Assembly (NCBI RefSeq): GCF_040047665.1
Contig: NZ_CP157355.1
Span: forward strand, 496,001 to 560,000
Length of the DNA: 64,000 nt
Direction of reading: 5' to 3'
DNA from: Chitinibacter sp. FCG-7
GTDB taxonomy: Bacteria; Pseudomonadota; Gammaproteobacteria; Burkholderiales; Chitinibacteraceae
Position numbers and translations under genes: made by a program. Shown in pieces: positions 63,378 to 64,000 of the stretch. Position 1 is the stretch's first letter. Every line of letters begins with the position of its first letter. Below the pieces are notes generated by a model. It did no database searches and was not told the origin of the DNA. It saw only the letters and a program-made list of their open reading frames with translations.

Positions 63378-64000
63378 ATGGCACTTTTTTTCTCGACCAA
63401 GCAGTTTCCCAATTTCAACTGGCAACGCGAAATCGGCCTCTTGTTACTGGTCAATACGATTATTGCTGTTGCGCTCAGTGTAATTGAAGGCGCAACCAGC
63501 TTTGGCCAGAACCTGCTGATTTCGCACTGCATTGGTTTTAGCATCGGCAGCACCAACTGTCTGCTTCACCTGGGCGTGCCCAGCATAGGCTGGAACTGGC
63601 GCTCGATCATGTCGGTGATTCTGGGCGTGCCGCTTGGCTTTACGGTGGCGCACTGGCTAGGCGCGCCCAATGTTTTTACCATGATGCAGCAAAACCCGGA
63701 TCATCAATGGCGCGGGTTTGCCTTTGCGATGATTGTCTCGTTTGTCGCCTGCGCATTTTTTATCGTTTTTTACCGTGCGCTCACCTACAAGCACGAGCTG
63801 GAAAAAGCCAAGCGCCAGCACGCCGAAGCCAGACAAGCCGAAATCAGCGCACAGCTGGCCATGCTGCAAGCACAGATCGAGCCGCATTTTCTGTTTAATA
63901 CGCTGGCCAATGTGCACAGCCTGATTACGCGCGATGCGCCGCTGGCGCAAACCATGCTCGAACACTTGAACGATTACCTGCGCGCCAGCCTGTCGCGCAC
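63378..64000 (+). CDS. LytS-family sensor histidine kinase (partial, cut by window end)
   Basis: 207 residues visible, open at the right edge. About four N-terminal hydrophobic helices, then a coiled coil (HELEKAKRQHAEARQAEISA) and the His_kinase motif MLQAQIEPHFLFNTLANVHS with the phospho-acceptor His, diagnostic of the LytS/YehU class. It starts 10 bases after the barrel gene in the same operon. Kinases of this class pair with LytTR response regulators encoded next to them, so one is expected just beyond 64000. Confidence 0.88.
   Translation, partial: MALFFSTKQFPNFNWQREIGLLLLVNTIIAVALSVIEGATSFGQNLLISHCIGFSIGSTNCLLHLGVPSIGWNWRSIMSVILGVPLGFTVAHWLGAPNVFTMMQQNPDHQWRGFAFAMIVSFVACAFFIVFYRALTYKHELEKAKRQHAEARQAEISAQLAMLQAQIEPHFLFNTLANVHSLITRDAPLAQTMLEHLNDYLRASLSR

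Overview
The window looks like chromosomal DNA of a motile betaproteobacterium, most likely order Neisseriales (Chromobacteriaceae/Chitinibacteraceae-like). Grounds: ubiquinone genes ubiC, ubiA and ubiD; the conserved order tig-clpP-clpX-lon-hupB-(tRNA-Asp)-ppiD; a betaproteobacterial-type proteasome homologue (BPH); and a CheV-rich flagellar chemotaxis operon. The placement is inferred from recognisable proteins, not from a database search. No phage, IS element, CRISPR array or rRNA operon was seen. Genes are dense on both strands and most are housekeeping or signalling genes.

Layout. 0.1-10.3 kb: GAF/PAS diguanylate cyclase, LysR regulator divergent from a TIM-barrel sugar isomerase and a nitroreductase, truC, an AI-2E-type permease, a Cache-domain chemoreceptor and a PhzF-like protein. 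10.4-18.2 kb: ppc, a small secreted protein, murB, a solitary divergent flagellin, and ubiC-ubiA plus a membrane protein. 18.3-28.6 kb: signalling block. On the minus strand lie a FleS-like kinase, a STAS protein and a REC-PP2C-HATPase protein, resembling the HsbA/HsbR partner switch of Pseudomonas. Divergent from it, behind a near-consensus sigma-28 promoter, is cheV-cheV-cheY-cheZ-cheA, then an EAL-like/HDOD protein and a small conserved protein. 28.6-40.4 kb: lipoprotein, comEC, MOSC protein, VOC protein with cheR, ubiD, hexose-6-phosphate mutarotase, alpha/beta hydrolase with a DUF4870 protein, enoyl-CoA hydratase, ppiD. 40.5-48.6 kb: tRNA-Asp, hupB, lon, clpX, clpP, tig, a three-repeat PsiF-like secreted protein, tRNA-Leu, glnB. 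48.7-57 kb: a nemA/quinone-reductase-like pair with divergent LysR, cobQ, MerR/GyrI regulator, bioH, hslO and the BPH proteasome-like gene.

The last 7 kb (57.1-64.0 kb) is the most unusual part. It holds an outer-membrane protein, a MacB/LolCDE-like ABC ATPase and permease, a small two-helix membrane protein, a LolA-like 'outer membrane lipoprotein-sorting' protein, a second outer-membrane beta-barrel and the start of a LytS-family sensor kinase cut by the window edge. Two of its transcription units share a conserved upstream module: a 34-bp imperfect repeat followed at nearly constant distance by ATTTAAAGT. This suggests one activator controls an envelope export/remodelling system, and the obvious candidate is the LytTR regulator expected just beyond the edge.

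A second thread is a family of short intergenic hairpins bounded by GGGTAT...ATACCC, with at least five copies, all between genes. Two other palindromic intergenic repeats of widespread types are also present, one of which supplies the stop codon of the BPH gene.
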